Assembly (NCBI RefSeq): GCF_022179345.1
Contig: NZ_BPQR01000038.1
Location: 1-64,000, forward strand
Reading direction: 5' to 3'
Origin: Methylobacterium jeotgali
Lineage (GTDB): Bacteria; Pseudomonadota; Alphaproteobacteria; Rhizobiales; Beijerinckiaceae
DNA length: 64,000 nt
The notes below the pieces were generated by a model, which worked only from the letters and a program-made list of their open reading frames with translations, searched no databases and was not told the origin of the DNA. Below, one piece after another: positions 47,357-55,315 of this stretch. The translations under genes were made by a program, and so were the position numbers. The first letter of the stretch is position 1. Every line of letters starts with the position of its first letter.

Positions 47357-49261
47357 ATGCTGAACCTCGTCGGTGAAGCCCTCGTGCGCCATCTCGCCCA
47401 GGATCCGGCCTTCGTCGGGATCGGGCCTGCTTCCGCCGCACGCCTGTGGGAGAGGTTCGGGGACGAACTCCCGAGGGTCCTGGCCGACGGAGACGCCGGC
47501 GTCTTCTCGGACGTCGTCGGGGAGGAGCGCGCCGCCGCACTGGTGGTCGCCTGGCGGGAAAGGCAGGCCCACGGAGATATCGTGGTTTGGCTCGGCGAGG
47601 CCCAGTTTGACATCCGCCTCGCCGGTCGCATCCTCGCCCTATGGGGCGTCGGCGCTGCCCGGCGGCTTCGGGAGCGGCCCTACGACCTCATGGCCCTAGC
47701 GCCCTGGAAGACGGTCGATGCGGCTGCTCGACGTCTCGGCGTGGCCGTCGACGACCCGGCGCGGCTCGTGGCGGCGGTGGAGGGTGTCCTCTACGACCGC
47801 TTCGGCGACCACCATACCTGGGTCGGCCCCGAAGACCTCATCGACGAGGTCGCGGCGCGGATCGACGGCGACGTCGACGTGGCGGTGCGGGCGGTTCGGC
47901 TCGCCCTGGCGGAGGGTGCCGTGTTTGAGGCCTTCGGCGGATACCAGCCCGCCGGGGCCTTTATGATGGAGGGATACGTCGCCGAGCGCCTACGGGCGAT
48001 GGCGGGTGCTGGGCCGACCGGCGATCTCGTCGCTCGGCCCGTGACGGATGTCGAGATCGACGCATGGCTCCGGAGGAACGCGGACGGCGAAGGGCTCGTG
48101 CTTGATCCCGAGCAGCGGCAGGCCGTGAGGATGGGCGTGCAGGCGCCCTTGGGCCTGCTTGTCGGCGGAGGAGGGGTCGGAAAGACGACCGCGCTGAAGG
48201 CCGTCTGCGACGCGGCCATGACCCATGGACACGTAGTCCATCTGATTGCCCTAGCCGGGCGGGCAGCCGTCCGGATGAGCGAGGCGACGGGATACCCTGC
48301 CTCCACCATCGCGGCCTTCCTCGGCCGCCTCGAATCGGGGGAGATCGCGCTGGGACCGCAAGTCCTGGTGGTCATCGACGAGGCGTCGATGGTCGATCTG
48401 CCGACATTTTACCGCATGCTTCGGAGGATGCCGTTGGGCTGCCGTCTGCTGCTTGTCGGCGATGACGCCCAGCTGCCACCCATCGGCTTCGGGTTGGTCT
48501 TCCACGAGCTCGTCGCGGCGCCCTTCATCCCGAAGGTCACCCTGGTCCGGGTGCATAGGCAGGCGGCCGCTACAGGCATACCGCAGGTCGCCGCAGCCAT
48601 TCGTGCCGGGACGCTGCCGGTCATGGCGAGAACGGTGGCGGGGGCGGATGTTGGTGTCGCTTTCCTCGATGGGTCGGCGCGTGGTCAGGCCACCCTCGAC
48701 GACGTCGTGAACGCGGTCGCAACATGCGGAGGCTGGAGCGATGACATGCGCATCCTTTGTCCAACCAAGGGCGGCCCAGTCGGCACAGACGCGATCAACG
48801 AGTGCTTCCATCAGTACCTGACCCATGGCCAGGACCGTATGGCCGGGGCAGGCTTCGCCGTGGGCGAGCCCGTCATGTTCTTGCGCAATGACTACCGTCT
48901 CGGCTTGCGCAACGGCTCCCTCGGTCACGTCACGGGGTTCGCCAGCGATATTCTGGAAGCCGAGTTCGACGGTGTCCGCCACGCACTCACGGGAAGGGAC
49001 CTAGACGATACCGTGCTGTCCTACGCCGTGACCGTGCACAAAGCGCAGGGATCCGCATTCCGTCGGGTCGTCGTCCCAATTGCCCCGACGCGGTTGCTCG
49101 ACCGCTCGCTGATCTATACCGCCGTCACGCGCGGACGGGAGCAGGTGGTCCTGCTCGGCGACCGCAAGGCTTTCGGGGAGGCGGTGAAGTCCGAGGCGAG
49201 TGCCCATCGGCGTCTGACGGGGCTCGGATGTGCCATGGCATCGGCCGCTGTTCCTGGTTGA
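47357..49261 (+). CDS. RecD-like DNA helicase of the element
   Basis: A 634-residue superfamily 1B helicase. The N-terminal part (about 1-190) has helix-hairpin-helix-like segments, as in RecD2. Walker A is GGGGVGKTTALKA, Walker B VVIDEASMVD, motif III LLLVGDDAQLPPIG, motif V SYAVTVHKAQGSAF, and motif VI YTAVTRGREQVVLLG; all are intact. RecD2-type helicases unwind 5' to 3'. It may help excise, replicate or repair the element, or be cargo. It is the last gene before the right end. ATG 47357 has only a weak GGAT upstream. Confidence 0.88.
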   Translation: MLNLVGEALVRHLAQDPAFVGIGPASAARLWERFGDELPRVLADGDAGVFSDVVGEERAAALVVAWRERQAHGDIVVWLGEAQFDIRLAGRILALWGVGAARRLRERPYDLMALAPWKTVDAAARRLGVAVDDPARLVAAVEGVLYDRFGDHHTWVGPEDLIDEVAARIDGDVDVAVRAVRLALAEGAVFEAFGGYQPAGAFMMEGYVAERLRAMAGAGPTGDLVARPVTDVEIDAWLRRNADGEGLVLDPEQRQAVRMGVQAPLGLLVGGGGVGKTTALKAVCDAAMTHGHVVHLIALAGRAAVRMSEATGYPASTIAAFLGRLESGEIALGPQVLVVIDEASMVDLPTFYRMLRRMPLGCRLLLVGDDAQLPPIGFGLVFHELVAAPFIPKVTLVRVHRQAAATGIPQVAAAIRAGTLPVMARTVAGADVGVAFLDGSARGQATLDDVVNAVATCGGWSDDMRILCPTKGGPVGTDAINECFHQYLTHGQDRMAGAGFAVGEPVMFLRNDYRLGLRNGSLGHVTGFASDILEAEFDGVRHALTGRDLDDTVLSYAVTVHKAQGSAFRRVVVPIAPTRLLDRSLIYTAVTRGREQVVLLGDRKAFGEAVKSEASAHRRLTGLGCAMASAAVPG

Positions 49262-49407
49262 TGATGTCGCAGGCAAGCGCGGTCGCCGAGGCTGGTGAAG
49301 AGGCGAAATTGACGGCGCGTTGGGCGGCCAGGGGCGAATCGTGTTACGCTGGAGTGGTTTCACACACACAGTTGGCAGCCCATTCGGCGCTAAATACTAC
49401 TGAGCCC

Positions 49408-50424
49408 GTGGCCGTCTCCCCCTCGACAAGGACGAACGATGCCTGGGGCCGCTTCGCGCGCCTCTTCCTCGGCGCGGGCCTCGCGGTGCTCGCCGCCTAT
49501 CTCGGCCTCGCCTACGCGCTCGACCCCTACGACAGTGGCCGCTCGACGCTGTTCTCGGCCGGCGCCGTGCGTCCGCAGGGGCCGCGTACGGCCCTGGCGA
49601 GCCGGGGGCGCGACCCGGCCTTCGCGGCGGCGCTGATCGGCAACTCCCACATCCAGCTCATCGCGCCGGACAAGCTCTCGGAGGCGACCGGCCTGCGCTT
49701 CGTCCAGCTCTCCGTGCCGGCGACGGGTCCCGGGGAGCAGATGCGGGTGCTCGCCTGGTTCCTGCGCCACCATCCGGCCCCGGAGGCTCTGGTGATCGCC
49801 GCCGACGAGTACTGGTGCACCGACGATCCGGCCCTGCCGAACGCCAAGCCCTTCCCCTACTGGCTGCTGGCCGATCGCACGCCCGAATATCTGCGCGGAC
49901 TCCTCTCCTTCTCGGTGGCGCAGGAGGTGGTGGAGCGCATCGGCTGGCTCCTGCGAAAGAACCGTAAGACCGCGCGGCCGGACGGCTGGTGGGACTATGA
50001 GCCCGACTACCTGCGCCTCGGCTACGCCGACGATCCCCGCCTCGTCGCCGACCGGGAGAAGCGGCCGCCCGCGACGCCCGATCCCCATCGCGGCGGGCCG
50101 TTCCCGGCGGCGGTTGCCTTCGCGCGGGCGCTGCGGGACGTGCCCGAGGCGACGCCGGTGATCCTCGTCTTCCCGCCGATCTACGCCGCCGGCCTCCCCG
50201 CACCGGGTACGCCCCGGGCGGCGGCGGAGGCGGCCTGCAAGGCGGCGATCGCCGGCGCCCTCGACGGCCGGCCCCGGGCGGCGGCCCTCGACTGGCGCCG
50301 GTCCCGGCCAGAGCTCGCGGAATCCGGCCTGTTCTTCGACCAGACGCATTACCGTCACCCGCTCGCGGCCCGGGTGACGGCCGACATCGCCGCCGCGCTC
50401 GCCGGGCTCGGAGCGCGCCCGTGA
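49408..50424 (+). CDS. SGNH-type partner of the MBOAT acyltransferase
   Basis: A 338-residue protein with one N-terminal membrane segment (FLGAGLAVLAAYLGLAYAL) and an SGNH-hydrolase-like domain: AALIGNSHIQLI (block with the serine), then VIAADEYWCTDDP, and late FFDQTHYRHPLAA with Asp and His. AlgJ/AlgX-like proteins of this kind finish the transfer of acetyl groups to a polysaccharide after an MBOAT protein. GTG 49408 is chosen; it has almost no Shine-Dalgarno. Without the element it would begin four bases after the MBOAT stop, so it was likely translated by coupling and may now be poorly expressed. Confidence 0.78.
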   Translation: MAVSPSTRTNDAWGRFARLFLGAGLAVLAAYLGLAYALDPYDSGRSTLFSAGAVRPQGPRTALASRGRDPAFAAALIGNSHIQLIAPDKLSEATGLRFVQLSVPATGPGEQMRVLAWFLRHHPAPEALVIAADEYWCTDDPALPNAKPFPYWLLADRTPEYLRGLLSFSVAQEVVERIGWLLRKNRKTARPDGWWDYEPDYLRLGYADDPRLVADREKRPPATPDPHRGGPFPAAVAFARALRDVPEATPVILVFPPIYAAGLPAPGTPRAAAEAACKAAIAGALDGRPRAAALDWRRSRPELAESGLFFDQTHYRHPLAARVTADIAAALAGLGARP

Positions 50425-50429
50425 CGCTT

Positions 50430-50441
50430 CTGGCATGCCAG
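50430..50441. repeat. 12-bp palindrome downstream of the SGNH gene
   Basis: CTGGCATGCCAG is a perfect dyad six bases after the stop. It could be an operator or a weak hairpin; nothing further supports a role. Confidence 0.35.
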
Positions 50442-50509
50442 CAAACGATTGCGCACGTTGCGGAATTATCGCATGGCGACGGCCGCTGCGGCGGTGTTTC
50501 ACGGCTGCG

Positions 50510-50538
50510 TTGAAGCGGCCCCCGCCCTCGACTATACG
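50510..50538 (+). promoter_or_regulatory. dksA promoter (sigma-70 type)
   Basis: TTGAAG (50510-50515), a 17-base spacer, and TATACG (50533-50538). A start near 50545 would leave a 38-nt 5' UTR. Confidence 0.65.
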
Positions 50539-50582
50539 GGCGCCGACAGGGCCGCCGACCGTAACGACGCGCGAGGGCAGGG

Positions 50583-51002
50583 ATGGCGAAAGTAACGCTC
50601 GAGGACGGTTACGTCCCGACCGACGGCGAGCCCTTCATGAACGAGCGGCAGCGCGAATACTTTCGCCGCAAGCTCATCGGCTGGAAGAGCGAGATCCTGC
50701 GCGAGGCACAGGACACCCTCGTCGCCCTCCAGAGCGAGAACGAGAACCACCCCGACATCGCCGACCGCGCCTCCTCGGAGACCGACCGCGCCATCGAGCT
50801 CCGCGCCCGCGACCGCCAGCGCAAGCTGACGAGCAAGATCGACGCGGCGCTGGCCCGGATCGAGGATGGCTCCTACGGCTTCTGCGAGGAGACCGGCGAG
50901 CCGATCTCCCTCAAGCGCCTCGACGCCCGCCCCATCGCAACCTTGTCGCTGGAGGCGCAGGAGCGCCACGAGCGCCGCGAGCGGGTCTACCGCGACGATT
51001 GA
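50583..51002 (+). CDS. dksA: RNA polymerase-binding transcription factor DksA
   Basis: DksA binds the RNA polymerase secondary channel and works with ppGpp. The 139-residue protein has the coiled coil (about 25-95, with EILREAQDTLVALQSENENHPDIADRASSETDRAIELRARDR) whose tip carries DxxDxA-like DIADRAS. The zinc-finger region reads YGFCEETGEPISLKRLDARPIATLSLEAQ: only one of the four usual cysteines remains. Single-cysteine DksA proteins are known in alphaproteobacteria. It lies between the SGNH gene and flgH, with its own promoter. Confidence 0.94.
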   Translation: MAKVTLEDGYVPTDGEPFMNERQREYFRRKLIGWKSEILREAQDTLVALQSENENHPDIADRASSETDRAIELRARDRQRKLTSKIDAALARIEDGSYGFCEETGEPISLKRLDARPIATLSLEAQERHERRERVYRDD

Positions 51003-51009
51003 GGAACCT

Positions 51010-51033
51010 GGCGCGGACCCGATCGTCCGCGCC
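51010..51033. terminator. Bidirectional hairpin between dksA and flgH
   Basis: A perfect 9-bp stem GGCGCGGAC/GTCCGCGCC with loop CCGATC between two convergent stops. Confidence 0.7.
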
Positions 51034-51044
51034 GGAGCCTGCGC

Positions 51045-51797
51045 TCAGAACGGCAGCAGGATGTCCACGAGCTGCTGGCCGTAGCGGGGCTGCTGCACGT
51101 CAGTGATCTGGCCGCGGCCGCCATAGGCGATGCGGGCCTCGGCGATCTTGGTCGAGTCCACGGTGTTGTCGGACTCGATGTCCTCCGGCCGCAGCACGCC
51201 GGCCACGATCAGCTCGCGGATCTCGAAGTTCACCCGGATCTCCTGCTTGCCCTCGATCACGAGGTTCCCGTTCGGCAGGACCTGCGTGACGATGGCGGCG
51301 ACGTTCGTCGTCACCTGCTCGGCCCGCTGCACCGAGCCGATGCCGTCGTTGCTGCTGGTCGAGGTGGCGTTGAGGAGCTTGTCGGGGGTGATGCCGGCGG
51401 CCTTCACCCCGGCGTTGTTCTCCAGGCCGAAGGCGTTCGGCAGCCCGAACCCCTCCGAGTTCGAGCGGGAGCGCTTGGTCTCGTTGTTGAGGTTGGCCTT
51501 GTCGGTGACGTTGACCTTCACGGTCACGAGGTCGCCGACGCGGGCGGCGCGCTGGTCCTTAAAGAAGGCGCGCGAGCCCGTCCGCCACAGGGAGTTCGGC
51601 GCGTAGGAGACGGGCTGCACCTCCGGCATCGGCAGCCGCACCGGCTTGTAGCCCGGCTGCGCGGTCGGGTCCTGGATCGCCGCGAGGTTCGGCTGGAGCC
51701 CGACCTGCGAGAGCCGGTCGGCGGTGTTGCAGGCGCCGAGCCCCGCGCAGAGCACGGCGAGGAGGAGAGGGCGCGTCGCGAAGGGGGCGAAGGTCAT
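51045..51797 (-). CDS. flgH: Flagellar L-ring protein FlgH
   Basis: FlgH forms the outer-membrane L-ring. The 250-residue protein is a lipoprotein: signal peptide RPLLLAVLCAGLGAC with the lipobox LGAC (cysteine near 23). Core motifs include NSLWRTGSRAFFKDQRAARVGDLVTVKVNV and the C-terminal GNLVIEGKQEIRVNFEIRELIVAGVLRPEDI and ARIAYGGRGQITDVQQPRYGQQLVDILLPF. Last gene of the leftward flgF-flgG-flgA-flgH operon. Confidence 0.96.
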   Translation of the reverse strand: MTFAPFATRPLLLAVLCAGLGACNTADRLSQVGLQPNLAAIQDPTAQPGYKPVRLPMPEVQPVSYAPNSLWRTGSRAFFKDQRAARVGDLVTVKVNVTDKANLNNETKRSRSNSEGFGLPNAFGLENNAGVKAAGITPDKLLNATSTSSNDGIGSVQRAEQVTTNVAAIVTQVLPNGNLVIEGKQEIRVNFEIRELIVAGVLRPEDIESDNTVDSTKIAEARIAYGGRGQITDVQQPRYGQQLVDILLPF

Positions 51798-51841
51798 GGC
51801 TCAGTCCGCAGGGTGCGTTTCGGGGCGGATCGGGAGGCGCG

Positions 51842-52942
51842 TCAGGGGGTGTCGAGGGCGGCGCTCGCCTGCCGCACCGGGGCGGCGGGCCCGACGGAGA
51901 CGCGGCCCGGGCCGATCACCGTCGCCTGGAGGGCCTTCTTCGAGGCGACGTTGAGGACGGAGACCGTGGCGCCGAGCCGGCCGCTCTCGTTGGCCTGGCC
52001 GCGCATCGAGAGGCTGACGCCGGGGGTCTCGTAGACGATGGTCACGGTCTCGCCGCGCAGCACCACCTCCGGCGGCGCGGTGTCGCCGGCGCGCAGCATC
52101 GAGCCGGCGCCGAGCGTCCGCTGCGCGACCTCGCCGGGCGCCGGGGCCGCGGCCTGCGCGTCCGGCGGCACGCCCTCGCGGGGACGGCGCTCGATCGCGA
52201 TGTCGGTGGCCTCGATCCGCTCGCCCCGGTTGAGGGTGCGGGCGAGCACCGCCACCTCCCGCATCTCGAGGACGACGCCGGAGACCCGCAGGGAGGCCTG
52301 CCGCTCGCCGAGGCTGATCAGGCCCGTGATCCGCCGCGAGCGCGGATCGTAGGTGACGTCGAGCGCGGTCGCCTGACCGTTGAGGTCGAGGGGCGCGAGC
52401 AGCGCCTGCCCCTCGCCGTCGAGGCGCACGCTGAGGGTCCTCGCGTCGAGGCCGTAGCCGGTCTCCAGCGATCGCTTGAGCGCGGCCTCGATCTCCGGCG
52501 GGCCGACCCGGCGGGCGGCCCGCTGCACGGCGACCTGCACGCGCCCGCCGGTCTCGACCGTGCCGAGGCCGAGCGCCGCCACCGCTTCCGCGATGCGCCG
52601 GGCCTGGATGGTGCCGGTGGCGCCGAGCGCGGGAGCGCGGAACAGGGCCCGCCCGGCGAGCGCCGGCTCGGCCCCCTCCACGAGCTCGCCCAGCGTCAGC
52701 ACGTCGCCGCGGGCCGTGACGTCGCCCTTCAGGCGCAGGCCGGAGGCGAAGGCGGGATAGGCCGCGAAGCCGATCGCCACCACGACGCAGAGCGCCGCGA
52801 GCGTGCGCAGGATGGCGCCGGGCCCGAGCGGGGCGATCCGGCGCGGGGCGGGCGGCCCGAAGGCGCCCCCGATGTCGATCGGGTCGAAATCCTCGAGGCC
52901 GTCGGCGAAGTCGCGGCCGGGAAGGGGGCGGTACGCGCTCAC
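51842..52942 (-). CDS. flgA: Flagellar P-ring assembly chaperone FlgA
   Basis: FlgA helps assemble the P-ring. The 366-residue protein has an N-terminal membrane/signal segment at about residues 45-67 (LRTLAALCVVVAIGFAAYPAFA), then LKGDVTARGDVLTLGELV and the SAF-type C-terminus (VVLEMREVAVLARTLNRGERIEATDI, GSMLRAGDTAPPEVVLRGETVTIVYETPGVSLSMRGQA). It is longer than E. coli FlgA (219) because of the N-terminal extension; GTG 52942 is the chosen start, and a start nearer the signal segment cannot be excluded. 11 bp after flgG. Confidence 0.92.
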   Translation of the reverse strand: MSAYRPLPGRDFADGLEDFDPIDIGGAFGPPAPRRIAPLGPGAILRTLAALCVVVAIGFAAYPAFASGLRLKGDVTARGDVLTLGELVEGAEPALAGRALFRAPALGATGTIQARRIAEAVAALGLGTVETGGRVQVAVQRAARRVGPPEIEAALKRSLETGYGLDARTLSVRLDGEGQALLAPLDLNGQATALDVTYDPRSRRITGLISLGERQASLRVSGVVLEMREVAVLARTLNRGERIEATDIAIERRPREGVPPDAQAAAPAPGEVAQRTLGAGSMLRAGDTAPPEVVLRGETVTIVYETPGVSLSMRGQANESGRLGATVSVLNVASKKALQATVIGPGRVSVGPAAPVRQASAALDTP

Positions 52943-52953
52943 GATGGCGGCCC

Positions 52954-53745
<792 letters not shown>

Positions 53746-53762
53746 CGTTCGCCTCCTATCCG

Positions 53763-54503
53763 TCAGGCGACGTCGGCGAGGCGGCGGATCGCCGTGCCCC
53801 GCAGGTCGTCGAGCCGCGAGATCACGCTGGAGACCATCGCGTAGGTGCGGTTCACGTCCATCAGCCGGGTCATCTCGACAACGGGGCGGACGTTGGAGCG
53901 CTCCAGCGCCCCGGATTCGACGCGGCCGGCGAGCCCGGCGGGCTGCGGCTGGTCCTGCGACGAGTAGAGGTTGCCGCCCTCGTTCCGCAGCGCCTGCGGC
54001 CGGGCGAAGGTGACGAGCCGAAGCCGGCCGCGGATGCCGACATTCGTCGAGACCGTGCCGTCGGGCCCGATGGAGACGCCGGTCTCCTGCGGGTTGAGGG
54101 TGATCGGCCCCGCCTCGCCCTGGACCTGGTGGCCGTCGCTCGTCACGAGGTTGCCCTGCGCGTCGATCTCGAAGGCGCCGTTGCGGGTGTAGCGGGGCCC
54201 TTGCGGCGTCTGCACGGCGAGGAAGGCCTCGCCCCGCACGGCGACGTGGAGCGGGTTGCCCGTCTGCTCGATGGAGCCCTGCGTCAGGTCGAGGGTGGTG
54301 CCCTTGTCGATGACGTAGGAGAGGCGCCGGTCGGGCGACTGGAACGAGTCCGCGCTCGCCGTCGGCATCAGGTACTCCTCGAAGCGGCTGTTGCGCGCCT
54401 TGAAACCGGTGGTCGAGGCGTTGGCCACGTTGTTGGCGATCACCTCGAGCTCGCGCTGAAGCGCGATCTGGCTCGACGTTCCGACGAAGAGGGCGTTCTG
54501 CAT
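53763..54503 (-). CDS. flgF: Flagellar proximal rod protein FlgF
   Basis: A 246-residue rod protein beginning MQNALFVGTSSQIALQRELEVIANNVANASTTGFKARNSRFEEYL, with VAVRGEAFLAVQTPQGPRYTRNGAFEID in the middle and EMTRLMDVNRTYAMVSSVI at the C-terminus. The upstream open frame is the promoter region. ATG 54503; a sigma-54-type promoter lies 47-61 bp upstream. First gene of flgF-flgG-flgA-flgH. Confidence 0.95.
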   Translation of the reverse strand: MQNALFVGTSSQIALQRELEVIANNVANASTTGFKARNSRFEEYLMPTASADSFQSPDRRLSYVIDKGTTLDLTQGSIEQTGNPLHVAVRGEAFLAVQTPQGPRYTRNGAFEIDAQGNLVTSDGHQVQGEAGPITLNPQETGVSIGPDGTVSTNVGIRGRLRLVTFARPQALRNEGGNLYSSQDQPQPAGLAGRVESGALERSNVRPVVEMTRLMDVNRTYAMVSSVISRLDDLRGTAIRRLADVA

Positions 54504-54549
54504 CGCACCCGGGTCCCGGCCGGCTGGACTGCGCGGCGTTAACCCTGGC

Positions 54550-54564
54550 GCATCGGCCGTGCCA
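54550..54564 (-). promoter_or_regulatory. Sigma-54-type promoter of flgF
   Basis: On the minus strand TGGCACGGCCGATGC matches TGGCACGnnnnTTGC with one mismatch and exact spacing. A start near 54539 gives a 36-nt 5' UTR. GTTAAC lies at the predicted start (54538-54543). Confidence 0.75.
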
Positions 54565-54662
54565 GTCGTCGGAGATCGGAAACATCGTTCTCGATCAATG
54601 CGATAGGCCGAGGGATTGCGATGGCCGGCCACGGCAGGCTCGCGCCCGTCGGCAATCCCGGC

Positions 54663-54679
54663 CCGGCAGGAATTGCCGG
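54663..54679. promoter_or_regulatory. Flagellar dyad element, copy 2
   Basis: CCGGCAGGAATTGCCGG: 6-bp arms CCGGCA/TGCCGG around five bases. It is about 108 bp upstream of the flgF -24 element and four bases from the fliL CtrA-type box, matching copy 1 at 38945. Confidence 0.55.
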
Positions 54680-54680
54680 C

Positions 54681-54696
54681 TTAACGGGCCGTTAAC
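54681..54696 (+). promoter_or_regulatory. CtrA-type box upstream of fliL
   Basis: TTAACGGGCCGTTAAC is a perfect TTAA-N7-TTAAC site, 77 bp before the fliL ATG. Confidence 0.75.
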
Positions 54697-54773
54697 CCTG
54701 TCGGCCGATATCTGGGAGGCCGGCTCCGCGGCCCTGCCCGGAGCCATCCGACGACGCGCACGGACCGCGAGAC

Positions 54774-55283
54774 ATGGCCAAGAAGAAAGCGCAGGCCGAG
54801 GGCGAGGAGGGCGCCGCCGAAGGCGAGGCCCCCAAGAGCAAGAAGAAGCTCATCATCATCGCCGCCGTGGTGCTGCTCGCGGCGGGCGGGGGCGGCGGCT
54901 ACGTCTTCATGAAGAAGAAGGCGGCCGCCGGAGACGGGCACGGCGAGCACGCCGTCGCCGAGGTCAAGAAGCCATCCGTATTCCTCGACGTGCGCGAGAT
55001 GGTCCTCAACCTCACGCCCGACCTCGGGCAGGAGAAGGCCCGTTTCGCCAAGCTCCGCATCACGCTCGAGCTCAAGGACGCGAAGGTCGAGGGCGAGGTG
55101 AAGCCCCTGATGCCCCGCGTCGAGGACGCGGTGCAGGTCTACCTGCGCGACCTGCGCGCCAGCGACTTCGCGGGCTCCGTCGGCCTCTACCGCCTGCGCG
55201 AGGAGCTTTTGAAGCGCGTCAACGTCGCCCTCTACCCCGCCAAGGTCGAGGCGGTGCTCTTCAAGGACGTCATCGTCCAGTAG
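54774..55283 (+). CDS. fliL: Flagellar basal body-associated protein FliL
   Basis: FliL surrounds the stators near the motor. The 169-residue protein has a basic start, one transmembrane helix (KKLIIIAAVVLLAAGGGGGYVFM, about 24-46) and the periplasmic domain with FLDVREMVLNLTPDLGQEKARFAKLRITLELKD and LRASDFAGSVGLYRLREELLKRVNVALYPAKVEAVLFKDVIVQ. It opens the operon fliL-fliM-DUF6468-motE. Confidence 0.95.
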   Translation: MAKKKAQAEGEEGAAEGEAPKSKKKLIIIAAVVLLAAGGGGGYVFMKKKAAAGDGHGEHAVAEVKKPSVFLDVREMVLNLTPDLGQEKARFAKLRITLELKDAKVEGEVKPLMPRVEDAVQVYLRDLRASDFAGSVGLYRLREELLKRVNVALYPAKVEAVLFKDVIVQ

Positions 55284-55315
55284 CCGCCCTGCGGGGAAAA
55301 GGACGCGAGGCCGGC

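Larger units (their letters stand above)
40946..49401 (+). mobile_element. Three-recombinase genomic element (GInt-like) with RecD-like helicase
   Basis: About 8,456 bp between the MBOAT gene and its SGNH partner. The content in order is an AT-rich left end with a terminator and inverted repeats, three overlapping tyrosine recombinase genes, two small helix-turn-helix/coiled-coil genes, and a RecD-like helicase. All point rightward. Gene order and recombinase sizes resemble the GInt islands (ginABCD) described in Pseudomonas, as I recall them; RIT elements have three similar-sized recombinases and fit less well. Both ends are proposed from the junction: MBOAT ends TTCT|AG and the right flank reads ACT|GAGCCCGTG, so both sides share CT. 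No longer direct repeat was found. Confidence 0.72.

Noticed and set aside
49228..49407. Extending the SGNH protein upstream to 49228
   Set aside because: It would overlap the helicase end and cross the proposed element boundary; GTG 49408 precedes the membrane segment.
40930..49420. Longer direct repeats (att sites) at the ends of the element
   Set aside because: Only CT and scattered 5-mers (CTACT, CAGTT) are shared by the flanks; none is convincing without comparison to an empty site.
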